Source: Aquimonas sp.
Lineage (GTDB): Bacteria > Pseudomonadota > Gammaproteobacteria > Xanthomonadales > Xanthomonadaceae
DNA length: 64,000 nt
Assembly (NCBI GenBank): GCA_022241605.1
Contig: JAKOMQ010000001.1
Location: 1-64,000 of the forward strand
Direction of reading: 5' to 3'
Position numbers and translations under genes: made by a program. Shown in pieces: positions 16,455-24,687 of this stretch. A model generated the notes under the pieces. That model saw only the letters and a list, made by a program, of their open reading frames with translations, ran no database searches and was not told the origin of the DNA. The first letter of the stretch is position 1; each line of letters begins with the position of its first letter.

Positions 16455-18203
16455 ATGTCCAGCGTTGCCCCCGCCAACCGCCCCTGGCCCACCCTTGCAC
16501 GCAGCGTCGCCGCGGTGCTGTTCGCACTGGCGCCGCTGTTGGTGAGCGCTCAGTCCAATGCTGTGGACAGCGTCGGGACCGTCGCGTTTCCGGAGCCAAC
16601 TTTCCAGCACATCACCATCGATTGGCCAATCACCGGTGACGCCAACAACAACAGCATCGTCAGCGTGCGGTTCCGTGCGGTCGGCGCCAGCAACTGGCGG
16701 CAGGGCATGCCTCTGCGGCGCGTTCCTGCGGGCAGCACCTCCGGCTTCAGCTGGGCAAACCGTCACTCCGGCAGCCTGTTCGGCCTGCAGCCGGCGACGA
16801 GTTACCAGGTCGAGCTGCAGCTGACCGATCCAGACGGCGGCAGCTTCAACCGCCAGCACACGGTCAGCACCCGCAGTCCGATGCAAAGCTTCGCGAGCGG
16901 CACGGTGCGCCAGGCCACCCCTTCCACCCTGTCGAGCGTGCTCAATGCCGCCCAGCCCGGTGACACCGTGGTGTTGGGCGCGGGCAACTATGCGGGCTTC
17001 AATCTCAATCGCGACGGCACCGCCGAGCGCCCGCTGACCCTCCGAGCGGCCGCGGCCGCTTCCATCAACGGCGAACTGGGCCTGTTCTACCGCCGCCACG
17101 TGATCCTGCAGGACCTGCTGGTCAACGGTCGCATCCGTCTCAATGGCTCCAGCGATGTGGCGGTGCGCAACTCCACGGTCAATGCCAGCGCCACCGAGTT
17201 CAATGGCGACACCATCGTCTGCTTCCTGCGCTGCGAGCGCCTGCACATCGCCGACAACACCTTGAACGGCACCACCCAGTGGAACGAAGCGGCGTTGGGT
17301 GTCAACGGCAACAACCGCGGAGAAGGCGTGGTGGTGACAGGGCCCGGCCATGTGGTCGAGCGCAACACGGTCACCGGCTTCCGCGACGGCATCTCTTTCC
17401 TGGAGGGCTCGGAGGCGGTCGACCAGTACAGCATCGACGTGCTGGAAAATTTCATCGACATCTCCGGCGACGACGCCATCGAGGCGGACTTCTGTGCGCA
17501 CAACTGCCGGATCATCGGCAACCGCGCGGTCAACTCCTTCATCGCGTTCTCCTCGCAGCCGAGCCTCGGCGGACCGACCTACTTCATCCGCAACGTCGCC
17601 TTCAACGTCATCCACGTGGCCTTCAAGCTGTACCGCACCAGCTATGGCGATGTGCTGCTGCACAACACCGTGATCAAGAACGGGGATGCCTTCGCCGCCT
17701 ACCCTGGCGTGCCGATTCACCGCCTGTACGCGCGCAACAACCTGTTCCTCGGCGGCCCGGGCGGCAGCTGGGGCGGCTACTCCAGCGGCAGCGGCCGGGT
17801 GATCGATCTCGCGACCCTGGTGACCAGCGGCTCGTCGTCCAACTACAACGGCTACGGCAGCGAGAACGGGTTCACCGGCCGCTACGGCAGCACCCAGTTC
17901 AGCGGCCTGGCCCAGCTCCGGAGCAGCACCACTGAGCTTCAATCCCAGCAGATCTCCCGCGCCACGGTGTTCGCCGCCAGCGTGCCCTACCCCAGCAACC
18001 CGATGACCCGCTACAGCCTGCCGGACCTGCGGCTGGCAGCGGGTACTTCGGCCATTGGCAGCGCCGAGCCCATTCCGAACATCAACGATGGCTACGCGGG
18101 CACTGGCCCCGATCTCGGAGCCTTTGAGCTCGCTGAGGCCACGCCACCTCCGCCGCCACCGCCACCGCCGGGACGCATCTTCGGCGACGGCTTCGGAGGC
18201 TGA
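16455..18203 (+). CDS. Secreted right-handed beta-helix protein with Pro-rich linker and C-terminal IFGDGF tail
   Basis: 582 aa. Signal peptide 1-32 (VLFALAPLLVSAQ). Residues about 35-125 look like a fibronectin-III-type domain (SIVSVRFRAVGASNW, LQPATSYQVELQL). From about 135 to 540 come parallel beta-helix coils rich in N-x-T/N-x-V turns (AVRNSTVNAS, HIADNTLNGT, VVERNTVTGF, LLHNTVIKN), the fold of pectate-lyase-like and right-handed parallel repeat proteins. The end is a run of nine prolines followed by GRIFGDGFGG. Such a fold usually binds or cleaves polysaccharide; no catalytic residues can be named. The tail looks like a sorting or anchoring tag of this lineage (inference). A longer start at 16377 would bury the signal peptide. 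Confidence 0.8.
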   Translation: MSSVAPANRPWPTLARSVAAVLFALAPLLVSAQSNAVDSVGTVAFPEPTFQHITIDWPITGDANNNSIVSVRFRAVGASNWRQGMPLRRVPAGSTSGFSWANRHSGSLFGLQPATSYQVELQLTDPDGGSFNRQHTVSTRSPMQSFASGTVRQATPSTLSSVLNAAQPGDTVVLGAGNYAGFNLNRDGTAERPLTLRAAAAASINGELGLFYRRHVILQDLLVNGRIRLNGSSDVAVRNSTVNASATEFNGDTIVCFLRCERLHIADNTLNGTTQWNEAALGVNGNNRGEGVVVTGPGHVVERNTVTGFRDGISFLEGSEAVDQYSIDVLENFIDISGDDAIEADFCAHNCRIIGNRAVNSFIAFSSQPSLGGPTYFIRNVAFNVIHVAFKLYRTSYGDVLLHNTVIKNGDAFAAYPGVPIHRLYARNNLFLGGPGGSWGGYSSGSGRVIDLATLVTSGSSSNYNGYGSENGFTGRYGSTQFSGLAQLRSSTTELQSQQISRATVFAASVPYPSNPMTRYSLPDLRLAAGTSAIGSAEPIPNINDGYAGTGPDLGAFELAEATPPPPPPPPPGRIFGDGFGG

Positions 18204-18351
18204 GCCCAAACCTGCGCCGGCCGTGCCCGAGCCGGGGCGCTGAAGGGATTGCGTGGAATCTGACGCGGCTGTCTGCGGCCGCGAACGCGGTTCCGCAGCG
18301 CTGGCATACTCTGCGTCGCGGCAAGCGGCCGCGCTGACAGGCAGTACTGTC

Positions 18352-19140
18352 GTGGAACGTCTCCTTGCCTGGAGTGCAGCACTGCTGGCGCTGCTGACAG
18401 TCGGCTGTGCGCCCAAGGCGCCGCCCTTTCCCGAGTCCGAGTTGTCCGCCGGTTTCAGCGATGCCTTCGATGGTGAGGGCCCACTGCAGGGCTGGCGCAC
18501 GGTGCGCGCAGAGGTGCTGCCTGACACCTCGCGGCAGGACGGTCGCTACCGCGCGGCCCTCCGCGACAACAGCAACAATCGGACCCTGCACTTCAATCGC
18601 GATCAGGGCCGGCTGGATGCCAAGCCGCTGCGCTTTCCGTTCGACGTAGTGCTCCGCAATGTCGGCATCGGCACGCTGGAGGACAGCCAAACGGCGCCAC
18701 GGCCGCCGTCGGCCTATATCTTCGCGGGCCTGCAGGTGCACGCGCCGGATCTGGAGGTCGCCGAATCCGCTCATCTGGTAGTCGGCCATCGCGGCCGCAC
18801 CCTGTTCACCGTGGAAGGCAAGAACACCCGTCGCGGACGCTCTGGCGTCACCGACGAAGGCATCAATTCCGCGCCGCAAGGCCGAGCCGACCTGCGCATC
18901 GTAGGACTGACCGATCGCAGCCTCAGAGCGTACTGGCAGCTGCCGAACCCAAATTCCGCTCTACAGGCGGACAACTGGCGCCCGTACAACGGCTCCGGCC
19001 TGCTGCCCGGCCGCGCGCCGCGCTTCCCGGAATGGGTCTATGTGGGCCTGATCACCTACGCCCAGGGCGACGAAGGCCTGCCTTTCGTAGGCACGGCGGA
19101 CGCGATCGAACTGGTCTCCGAGCAGGGGCAACCGCAGTAA
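18352..19140 (+). CDS. Putative lipoprotein of unknown function
   Basis: 262 aa from a GTG at 18352. That start gives a clean lipoprotein signal (MERLLAWSAALLALLTVGC, lipobox TVGC), whereas the next upstream start would prepend about 33 unlikely residues. The mature part begins CAPKAPPFPESELSAGFSDAFDG and contains DGRYRAALRDNSNNRTLHFN and VVGHRGRTLFTVEGKN. The pattern of short strands recalls concanavalin-like/LamG jelly-roll modules that bind sugars, but no named family is recognised with confidence. It lies behind the beta-helix gene in the same direction and ahead of tRNA-Val, so it may share the extracellular role of its neighbour. Function unknown. Confidence 0.72.
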   Translation: MERLLAWSAALLALLTVGCAPKAPPFPESELSAGFSDAFDGEGPLQGWRTVRAEVLPDTSRQDGRYRAALRDNSNNRTLHFNRDQGRLDAKPLRFPFDVVLRNVGIGTLEDSQTAPRPPSAYIFAGLQVHAPDLEVAESAHLVVGHRGRTLFTVEGKNTRRGRSGVTDEGINSAPQGRADLRIVGLTDRSLRAYWQLPNPNSALQADNWRPYNGSGLLPGRAPRFPEWVYVGLITYAQGDEGLPFVGTADAIELVSEQGQPQ

Positions 19141-19172
19141 AGGCGACCCGGAAATGCGCGCGCCCGACGCGC

Positions 19173-19201
19173 TTGATCTTCTCCACGCCTCTGTGCACAA
19201 T
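19173..19201 (+). promoter_or_regulatory. Sigma70-type promoter of tRNA-Val
   Basis: -35 TTGATC (19173-19178), 17-bp spacer, -10 CACAAT (19196-19201), ending 10 bp before the first base of the mature tRNA. Confidence 0.55.
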
Positions 19202-19211
19202 GCCCGGCTCC

Positions 19212-19286
19212 GGGCGGTTAGCTCAGCGGTAGAGCATTGCCTTCACACGGCAAGGGTCGCAGGTTCGATCCCTGCACCGCCCACCA
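19212..19286 (+). tRNA. tRNA-Val (anticodon CAC)
   Basis: 75 nt including an encoded CCA. Acceptor stem GGGCGGT/ACCGCCC, D arm GCTC...GAGC, anticodon stem TTGCC/GGCAA with loop TTCACAC (anticodon CAC, reading GUG), and T arm GCAGG-TTCGATC-CCTGC. All stems pair. It is a single gene with its own promoter and terminator. Confidence 0.96.
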
Positions 19287-19319
19287 AGTTACTCAGGTTT
19301 TCAAGCACTTGGAAACACG

Positions 19320-19346
19320 AAGGCCCCGCACTGCGGGGCCTTTTTC
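19320..19346 (+). terminator. Rho-independent terminator after tRNA-Val
   Basis: Stem AGGCCCCGCA-CT-GCGGGGCC(T) followed by TTTTT, 34 bp after the tRNA. It also faces the 3' end of the convergent acetyltransferase gene. Confidence 0.85.
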
Positions 19347-19411
19347 GTGTCGAGCTCCTGGGTTTTCGGGAACCGAAAGCGCAGGCCGCCCCTAGCAAAG
19401 GCAGCGAAAAG

Positions 19412-19906
19412 CTACTGGGCGAGGGGCTTGTGCCTGGCCATCAGGTGCACGTCCACATGCTCGCCCGCGCGTAGCGCGTAGCCGCGGGCGGTGCCCTCGC
19501 GCTCGAAGCCACAGCGGGTGAAGAGAGCCTGGGCTGGCACGTTGTCGGTGTAGACCTCCAGCTCAATCCGGCGCACGTCCAGCCAGCCGAAGCAAAGCTC
19601 CACAGCGGCCTCCACCAGCGCGCGACCGACACCCCGGCCACGGGCGTCTTCGTCCACCGCCAGGCCGATGTTGGCGGCATGGCGGCGGCGCGGGTTCTCG
19701 AACTGCTCGATGCCGATCTGGCCGAGCAGACGTCCCTGCTCCACCATGACCAAGCTGTGGAAGTGCGTGTGCAGGCGTGCCAGTCGGGCCTGCCACAGCT
19801 CCAGGCTGGGCCAGGGCAACTGCAGGGTGTTGGCATAGACACTGGGTTGGGCATAGAGCGCCCGGATCGCGGCAATGTCGTTGGCTTCGCTGTGGCGGAT
19901 CTCCAT
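19412..19906 (-). CDS. GNAT-family N-acetyltransferase
   Basis: 164 aa. The acetyl-CoA-binding motif A is visible as ARGRGVGRALVEAA (about 88-101), preceded by the strand ANIGLAVDED. The late block ELEVYTDNVPAQALFTRCGFEREG and the terminal RAGEHVDVHLMARH are typical of small RimJ/PhnO-like acetyltransferases. Members acetylate amines of small molecules or protein N-termini; the acceptor is not predictable here. It is divergent from the EAL-HDOD gene and convergent with tRNA-Val. No strong ribosome-binding site is seen before the ATG at 19906. Confidence 0.85.
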   Translation of the reverse strand: MEIRHSEANDIAAIRALYAQPSVYANTLQLPWPSLELWQARLARLHTHFHSLVMVEQGRLLGQIGIEQFENPRRRHAANIGLAVDEDARGRGVGRALVEAAVELCFGWLDVRRIELEVYTDNVPAQALFTRCGFEREGTARGYALRAGEHVDVHLMARHKPLAQ

Positions 19907-19998
19907 GGCTTCAGCATCGCCGCACGCCCGCCTTCACGGCAAGCCCGCCAGCGCAAGCGGCTATGCTTGGCAGGCCGCTCCTCCCCCACGGTGATCCG

Positions 19999-21366
19999 AT
20001 GCTCGCCAATTTCCTGAAGCGCCTGTTCGGAGCCGAAGTCACGCCGCGCTCCAGGCAGGATGAGTTCGCACGGCTCAACCGCGAGGCCCCGATCCGGCCC
20101 AGCGACATCCCCCCGAGCGGCGAGGCCAGCGCCCCGGACGGCTTCGTCTGCCGGGAGACCCTGCTGGGGCGCGATCAACGCGTCGCTGCCTACCATTTCC
20201 TGCTGCAACAGGGCACGCGAACCCGCATCGCCAAGCGCAGCAGACGCATCCACCACGTCTATGCCGAAGTGCTGGTGCGCAACCTGATCCGGATGGATGT
20301 GGCGAAGCTGCTGGGGCATCGGCTGGCGGTGATCGAGCTGCCCGATTCCTTCCTCGACCATCCATCGATACGCCAGCTCCCCGCGAAGACGCTCGTCCTG
20401 AACGTCGTGGCCGTGCCCGACACGGGCGCGCCCAGGCCAGAAGACGTGCTGGAAAAAATCCGCGCGCTCAAGCGCGAGGGCTTCCGGATCGCAGCGGACG
20501 TGCAGCCCACGGAAACGCCCAGCGCCTACCTGCTCGGCGAAGCCGATATCGCCATCGTGCGCGCCGACAGCGTCGATCCACGCCGCTTGCGGGATTTCGT
20601 GGCCAGCATGGGAGAGCGCCGCAAGGGCCTGCAGTGGCTGGCGCGCGGGCTGCCCAGCCACGACGAGTTCAGCCTTTGCTTCAACCTCGGCGCGAGCTTT
20701 TTCCAGGGGCCCTTCATCACCCGCCGCGAGGACTGGAGCGGGAACCAGCTTGGCCCGAACTCGGCGCGGCTGGCGGACCTGCTCTCGCGCCTGCGCCGCG
20801 ATGTGGACACGCGCGAAATCGCCGAACAGCTCAAGCAGGATCCGGCGCTCTCGCTGCGGCTGATCCGCTACATCAACTCCGCGGCGATCGGCCTGCGCGA
20901 GGAAGTAACCTCCATCGAGCGTGCGGTGCTGCAGCTGGGCCGTGAAAAACTCTATCGCTGGCTGACCCTGCTGCTCTACGGCGCCGACGCCGGCAATGCA
21001 GCTGCGCCAGCGCTGCTGGAATCGGCGCTGGTGCGTGCGCGCATGTTGGAGCTGCTGGGCGAAGGTTTGCCCGCCGCCCAGCGCGAGGCGCTGTTTCTGG
21101 TCGGCCTGCTGTCACTCGTGGATGCAGTGCTCAAGGTGCCCATGGAAACGGCGCTGGCACAGCTGGCTGCCTCGCCCGAAATCGTAGCTGCGGTGACCAG
21201 CAGTGAGGGCCCGATGGCGGCCCTGCTCGGGCTGGCGATCGCCTGTGAGGGCGACGATCAGGACGCGATCGCTCAGGCGGCGGAGGTCTGCGGGGTGGAT
21301 TCGGAGACTGCCTCGGAGGCGCATCTGCAGGCGCTGGCCTGGGCACTTGAAGTCACGCGCGAGTAG
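19999..21366 (+). CDS. EAL-like / HDOD domain protein (YuxH type)
   Basis: 455 aa from the ATG at 19999. The first half (about 50-255) has the layout of an EAL domain that has lost its metal- and substrate-binding residues: the start reads CRETLLGRDQRVAAYHFLL and the later strands are IAADVQPTE and IAIVRADSVD, with no intact E-A-L. The second half (about 260-455) is an HDOD domain: LADLLSRLRRDVDTREIAEQLKQDPALSLRLIRYINSA and ERAVLQLGREKLYRWL. Such EAL-HDOD proteins act as non-enzymatic signalling scaffolds, several of them linked to motility or c-di-GMP networks (family knowledge). Its partner is unknown. Upstream ATGs in the same frame overlap the opposite-strand gene and are rejected. Confidence 0.85.
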   Translation: MLANFLKRLFGAEVTPRSRQDEFARLNREAPIRPSDIPPSGEASAPDGFVCRETLLGRDQRVAAYHFLLQQGTRTRIAKRSRRIHHVYAEVLVRNLIRMDVAKLLGHRLAVIELPDSFLDHPSIRQLPAKTLVLNVVAVPDTGAPRPEDVLEKIRALKREGFRIAADVQPTETPSAYLLGEADIAIVRADSVDPRRLRDFVASMGERRKGLQWLARGLPSHDEFSLCFNLGASFFQGPFITRREDWSGNQLGPNSARLADLLSRLRRDVDTREIAEQLKQDPALSLRLIRYINSAAIGLREEVTSIERAVLQLGREKLYRWLTLLLYGADAGNAAAPALLESALVRARMLELLGEGLPAAQREALFLVGLLSLVDAVLKVPMETALAQLAASPEIVAAVTSSEGPMAALLGLAIACEGDDQDAIAQAAEVCGVDSETASEAHLQALAWALEVTRE

Positions 21367-21412
21367 GCGCGACCGTCGCGCAAGGCCGATCCGTGGGATG
21401 CAGGAGGCGCCG

Positions 21413-22036
21413 ATGACCCCGATTCGCAGGGAACACGCACACTGGCTGCTGCCGGCGCTGGCGGCACTCGCAGTCGCCGTGCTGCTGCTGAGACAGCTTG
21501 ACCCCGCCATCCTGCCTTTGAGCCAACACCCTTTGGTGCCGCTGTGGTCCCTGTTCGTGCTGACCTACGTCGGTGTGGCTGCGATCAGCCTGATGCCGGC
21601 ACCGCTGGGCAATGCGCTCGACCGGGTCTTGAGCCAACGACTGCAGCAGTCCGGCGCCGGGCTTTATGGCGTGCTTGCGCTGGCGATCTTCCTCCGGCTT
21701 GAGGCCAACAGCTTTGCCGAGGCCTGGGCCAATACCAACATGCAGAACCTGCTGCGCAGTCTGCTGCAGGAGTGGCTTGTCGGCTTCAGCCTGGATTCGC
21801 TGATGAACTCCATCCAAGCCCTGGTCTGGCCCGGCACTCTGATCTCGAAGCACGGCTGGCAGTCGGCAGCTGTTTTCGTGCTGGCCTGTGCGGCGGTGTT
21901 TGAACTGGGCAAACGCCTGCTGCCAGAGGCGCATGGACGCATGGAGCACGAGGCGGCAGACGCGGGGCAGCAAGCGGCCCGGCACCAAGGCGGCATCACC
22001 GCGACGGCCAAGGGCTCTGAGGCTGACTCCCGCTGA
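21413..22036 (+). CDS. Small membrane protein of unknown function
   Basis: 207 aa. AGGAGG lies 5 nt before the ATG at 21413, which decides the start over the ATG at 21398. About four hydrophobic segments are visible: near 11-25 (LLPALAALAVAVLLL), near 45-62, near 80-92 and near 148-162 (SAAVFVLACAAVF). The middle loop NTNMQNLLRSLLQEWLVGFSLDSLMNSIQALVWPG is well structured but not recognised. The C-terminal 40 residues are polar and probably cytoplasmic. It follows the EAL-HDOD gene by 46 bp in the same direction and may be co-transcribed. No family assigned. Confidence 0.68.
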   Translation: MTPIRREHAHWLLPALAALAVAVLLLRQLDPAILPLSQHPLVPLWSLFVLTYVGVAAISLMPAPLGNALDRVLSQRLQQSGAGLYGVLALAIFLRLEANSFAEAWANTNMQNLLRSLLQEWLVGFSLDSLMNSIQALVWPGTLISKHGWQSAAVFVLACAAVFELGKRLLPEAHGRMEHEAADAGQQAARHQGGITATAKGSEADSR

Positions 22037-22089
22037 AGCTGGCACAGCAGACGCGCCTGCGGGCCAGCACGCAATCGCCTCAGGGCTGG

Positions 22090-23001
22090 TCAGCCCGCCC
22101 TGAGGCGGCGCGCAAACAGGTCGAGCGTGAGCTGCCAGGCGTCGCGCGCTGCGGCCTCGCTGTAGCGCGGCGTGGTGTCGTTGTGGAATCCGTGCAGGGT
22201 GTTGTCGGGCTGGAACAGAGCGTGCTCGACACCCGCAGCCTTGAGCGCAGCCTCGTAGTCGGGCCAGGTGGCATTGATGCGCTCGTCGTCGGAAGCCAAC
22301 ACCACCAGCAACTCGGCGCGGATCTGCGGCACCGCATCCAGCGGCGCGGGGCCGCCGTAGTAGGGTGCTGCGGCAGCCAGCTCTGGCACTCGCGTCGCGA
22401 GCAGGTTGACGATTGCGCCGCCATAGCAGAAGCCGACCGCGCCCAAGGCGCCGCTGCTGCCCTCGGCAGTCAGAAGCCAGCGCGCTGCGGCCTCGAAGTC
22501 CTCGCGGCACTTGGCCTGGTCAAGCTGCGGGAACAGCGCACGCGCGGCGTCCTCGTCACCGGGGTAGCCACCCAGCGGAAACAGCGCGTCCGGCGCCAGC
22601 GCCAGATAGCCCTGCAGGGCGAGGCGGCGTGCCACGTCTTCGATATGCGGGTTCAGACCGCGATTTTCGTGCACCACCAGCACGGCCGGCAGCGGGGCAT
22701 CGATGACGGCCGGACGCGCCCGGTACGCGCGGACCTTGCCGTAGCCCTGCGGCGAATCGATCTCCACGTAGTCGGCCAGCATACGTGGATCATCTTCGGC
22801 CACCTGGCGCGCCTGCACGAACTTGGGCGAAAGCGCGGCCAGAAGAGCGGCCGCGCCCGCCGCACCGGCGGCATACCTTGCCGCCCCCTCCAGGAAGCCC
22901 CGTCGATCGATCTGACCGTGCACATACTGATCGAAAAGCTGCATCACCTCGGGAGCGAAGTCACCGGCATGAGGGCGCTTGGAATCGCGAAGGGACGGCA
23001 T
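22090..23001 (-). CDS. Dienelactone hydrolase family protein with Tat-type signal
   Basis: 303 aa. Residues 33-58 (RRGFLEGAARYAAGAAGAAALLAAL) form a twin-arginine export signal following an N-terminal extension, PHAGDFAPEVMQLFDQYVHGQI, typical of exported dienelactone hydrolases. The alpha/beta hydrolase part has the VVHENRGLNPHIEDVARRLA block, nucleophile Cys in GFCYGG, an Asp in LASDDERI and His in NTLHGFHND: the Cys-Asp-His triad of the family. Known members open dienelactones in chloroaromatic catabolism, but most chromosomal Tat-exported paralogues have unknown ester substrates. It lies between a convergent membrane-protein gene and an unrelated gene in the same direction. Confidence 0.86.
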   Translation of the reverse strand: MPSLRDSKRPHAGDFAPEVMQLFDQYVHGQIDRRGFLEGAARYAAGAAGAAALLAALSPKFVQARQVAEDDPRMLADYVEIDSPQGYGKVRAYRARPAVIDAPLPAVLVVHENRGLNPHIEDVARRLALQGYLALAPDALFPLGGYPGDEDAARALFPQLDQAKCREDFEAAARWLLTAEGSSGALGAVGFCYGGAIVNLLATRVPELAAAAPYYGGPAPLDAVPQIRAELLVVLASDDERINATWPDYEAALKAAGVEHALFQPDNTLHGFHNDTTPRYSEAAARDAWQLTLDLFARRLRAG

Positions 23002-23237
23002 GGCAGGGTTCCGGGCAAGGCGGGGAAACCGACACTACGCCCGCCCCGGGGCAGCCACCATGTGCCGAAGGGCGCAGGCCATGCCAGCGGGCAGTGCATG
23101 CCCGGGCAAGACAGGCCGGCAGCGCATGCGACGAGTGCGCGGTCACTGGCAGTGCCCGGTCATTGGCTTCGCCTTGGCACCCTGTGCCCGCGACACCGCT
23201 GGCTGCTTTAGCGATGCCCGGGTCCGCAGGGACAGCG

Positions 23238-24071
23238 TCAGCGCGAAGCCAGCGGATAGACCTCTCGGATCCGGCAACGGGCGTCGACCGGAGAGGCGCG
23301 GAGAGCCGAACCGCCGACGCTGCCGACCAGGCTCAACTCATCCGGGAAGGGCTCCTTGGCCCGGGTGAAAAACCCGTCCAGCGCGCCCAGCACGGGCTCC
23401 ACCTGGAACACCACCTCGTCAGCGGCATGGCCGCAGATCAGACCGTTGCCGGCCCCGGACCGCAGCGCCAGCGTCGCGTTGTGCCGCAGCTCGGTGCAGG
23501 CGCTGTCAAGCTCGACACGATAGAACTGGTTGCCGCCCGAGCGGCGGGGACGCACCTCGACCACCAGGCCCTCGCGATCCTCGTGCCAGCTGCGCATCTG
23601 GCCGCTGTTGAAGCAGTAGTCGAAGCTTCCGCGAAAGCCGCGCGGCGCCGTGCCCTGCACCTCGATGGTTGCAAGCCGTGTCTCGATGTCGCTCTCGCGC
23701 GCAAGCCGGGCAAACTCGCGGCTGTCGACTTGGGCCACGGCGTCCACTGCGCAGGCCTCGCCCGAAGCGGCATCCGTGATCAATACCGTCTGCCCCGGAC
23801 AGGCCCAACCTTCGCGGGCCAACAGCTGCAGGGACTCCGAAGGCTTTCCAATCAGTGGGCAGGCCGCCGCGAGATCCAGCCGGAAGCGGCTGCCATCGGC
23901 CAGTGCGACCTGCATCTCGCGGGCGCCCACCGCGTGAATCTGCAGGATCTGGCGGGCGTCCATACAGTCCGGAGAAGGCGCCGGTGCGCGCAAGATATCT
24001 GCAGACGCCGCCAGCGGCAGCAGCAGCGCGGCGACAGGAAGCATCGAAAGAACAGGCGAAAACGCAGGCAT
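23238..24071 (-). CDS. Exported protein with two DUF6491-like modules
   Basis: 277 aa. Signal peptide 1-24 (ending ASA-D). Two related modules follow. The first (about 36-125) runs CMDARQILQIHAV...MQVALADGSRFRLDLAAACP...SGEACAVDAVAQV. The second (about 150-235) runs CFNSGQMRSWHED...LVVEVRPRRSGGNQFYRVEL, DSACTELRHN and NGLICGHAADEV. Each starts with a Cys, has a strand/turn with an aromatic, and ends with a C-x-n-D-x-V block, resembling small DUF6491-type secreted proteins of this order, which usually carry one module. Function unknown. AGAGGA lies 7 nt ahead of the ATG at 24071. A GAAGCGCC/GGCGCTTC hairpin sits about 30 bp upstream (24102-24121). Confidence 0.7.
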   Translation of the reverse strand: MPAFSPVLSMLPVAALLLPLAASADILRAPAPSPDCMDARQILQIHAVGAREMQVALADGSRFRLDLAAACPLIGKPSESLQLLAREGWACPGQTVLITDAASGEACAVDAVAQVDSREFARLARESDIETRLATIEVQGTAPRGFRGSFDYCFNSGQMRSWHEDREGLVVEVRPRRSGGNQFYRVELDSACTELRHNATLALRSGAGNGLICGHAADEVVFQVEPVLGALDGFFTRAKEPFPDELSLVGSVGGSALRASPVDARCRIREVYPLASR

Positions 24072-24374
24072 GAGTCAGTCCTCTGGAACTGGAGCACAAG
24101 CGAAGCGCCGCTCGGCGCTTCAGGGTTTGATCAGCGATCAGGGCGACGACGGGGACACCGCCGCGCCGATGTAAACCTGCCATAGCCATCGCGGACGTAA
24201 CGTCCCCGCCGGAACCCGGCGGCGGCACATGCAAAACCGGGGCGACGCTCCGCGCCCGCGTCCGGTCGGAAAGAGCTTTGCAAACAGGGCACGATGGAAC
24301 GGCGACAGCGCCTTGAGAGCAGCACCAGCTCTCCGCACGGTATGCAGCCGTTCAGGATTCGATGCAAGCGCGTT
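24072..24374. other. Intergenic region upstream of the DUF6491-like gene
   Basis: Holds the perfect inverted repeat GAAGCGCC-GCTC-GGCGCTTC at 24102-24121 and GC-rich non-coding sequence. No credible gene, RNA or further repeat is recognised before the family C copy that starts near 24375. Confidence 0.5.
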
Positions 24375-24530
24375 GCGTGTGACGAATCCCCAGCTGGCTG
24401 CCTGTGGGATTGGGTTCGAGTCAAGCCGCTAGGAGGATCCAGAGTAGCGCCGTGGTGACGACGAACTGCACCGAGCCGCGCCCGAAGATGCCGTGAAACG
24501 CTGCTGGTTTGTCGAGCGCGGCACGGCAAG
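24375..24530 (+). repeat. Family C dispersed repeat, copy C2
   Basis: Matches the family through CAGCTGGCTGCC...GGATCCAGAGTAGCGCCGTGG, GTGACGACGAACTGCACC and CCCGAAGATGCCG, ending in a TTTGTCGAGCGCGGCAC segment. It is the most diverged copy. Downstream, a TAGAAT hexamer at 24560-24565 may be the -10 element of the ferredoxin reductase gene, without a clear -35. Confidence 0.5.
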
Positions 24531-24687
24531 ACCGGCCACGACCTCCGGGAGCGGCCTGTTAGAATCGCGCGCTCGGACGTGAGGCTTGAGAAATCTCAAG
24601 CATCGCACGCCAAAAGGCCCTCAGAATCCTGACTACCCTGTGCATCGGCACGCCCCTCGACGGGCCTGCCGCCTTCCGGATGCCTGC

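Noticed and set aside
16350..18527. Open frame of 725 codons on the minus strand across the beta-helix gene
   Set aside because: It mirrors the coding strand in a GC-rich genome (rich in Arg, Ala, Gly, His and Val), has no recognisable domain, and the opposite strand has a signal peptide and a coherent fold.
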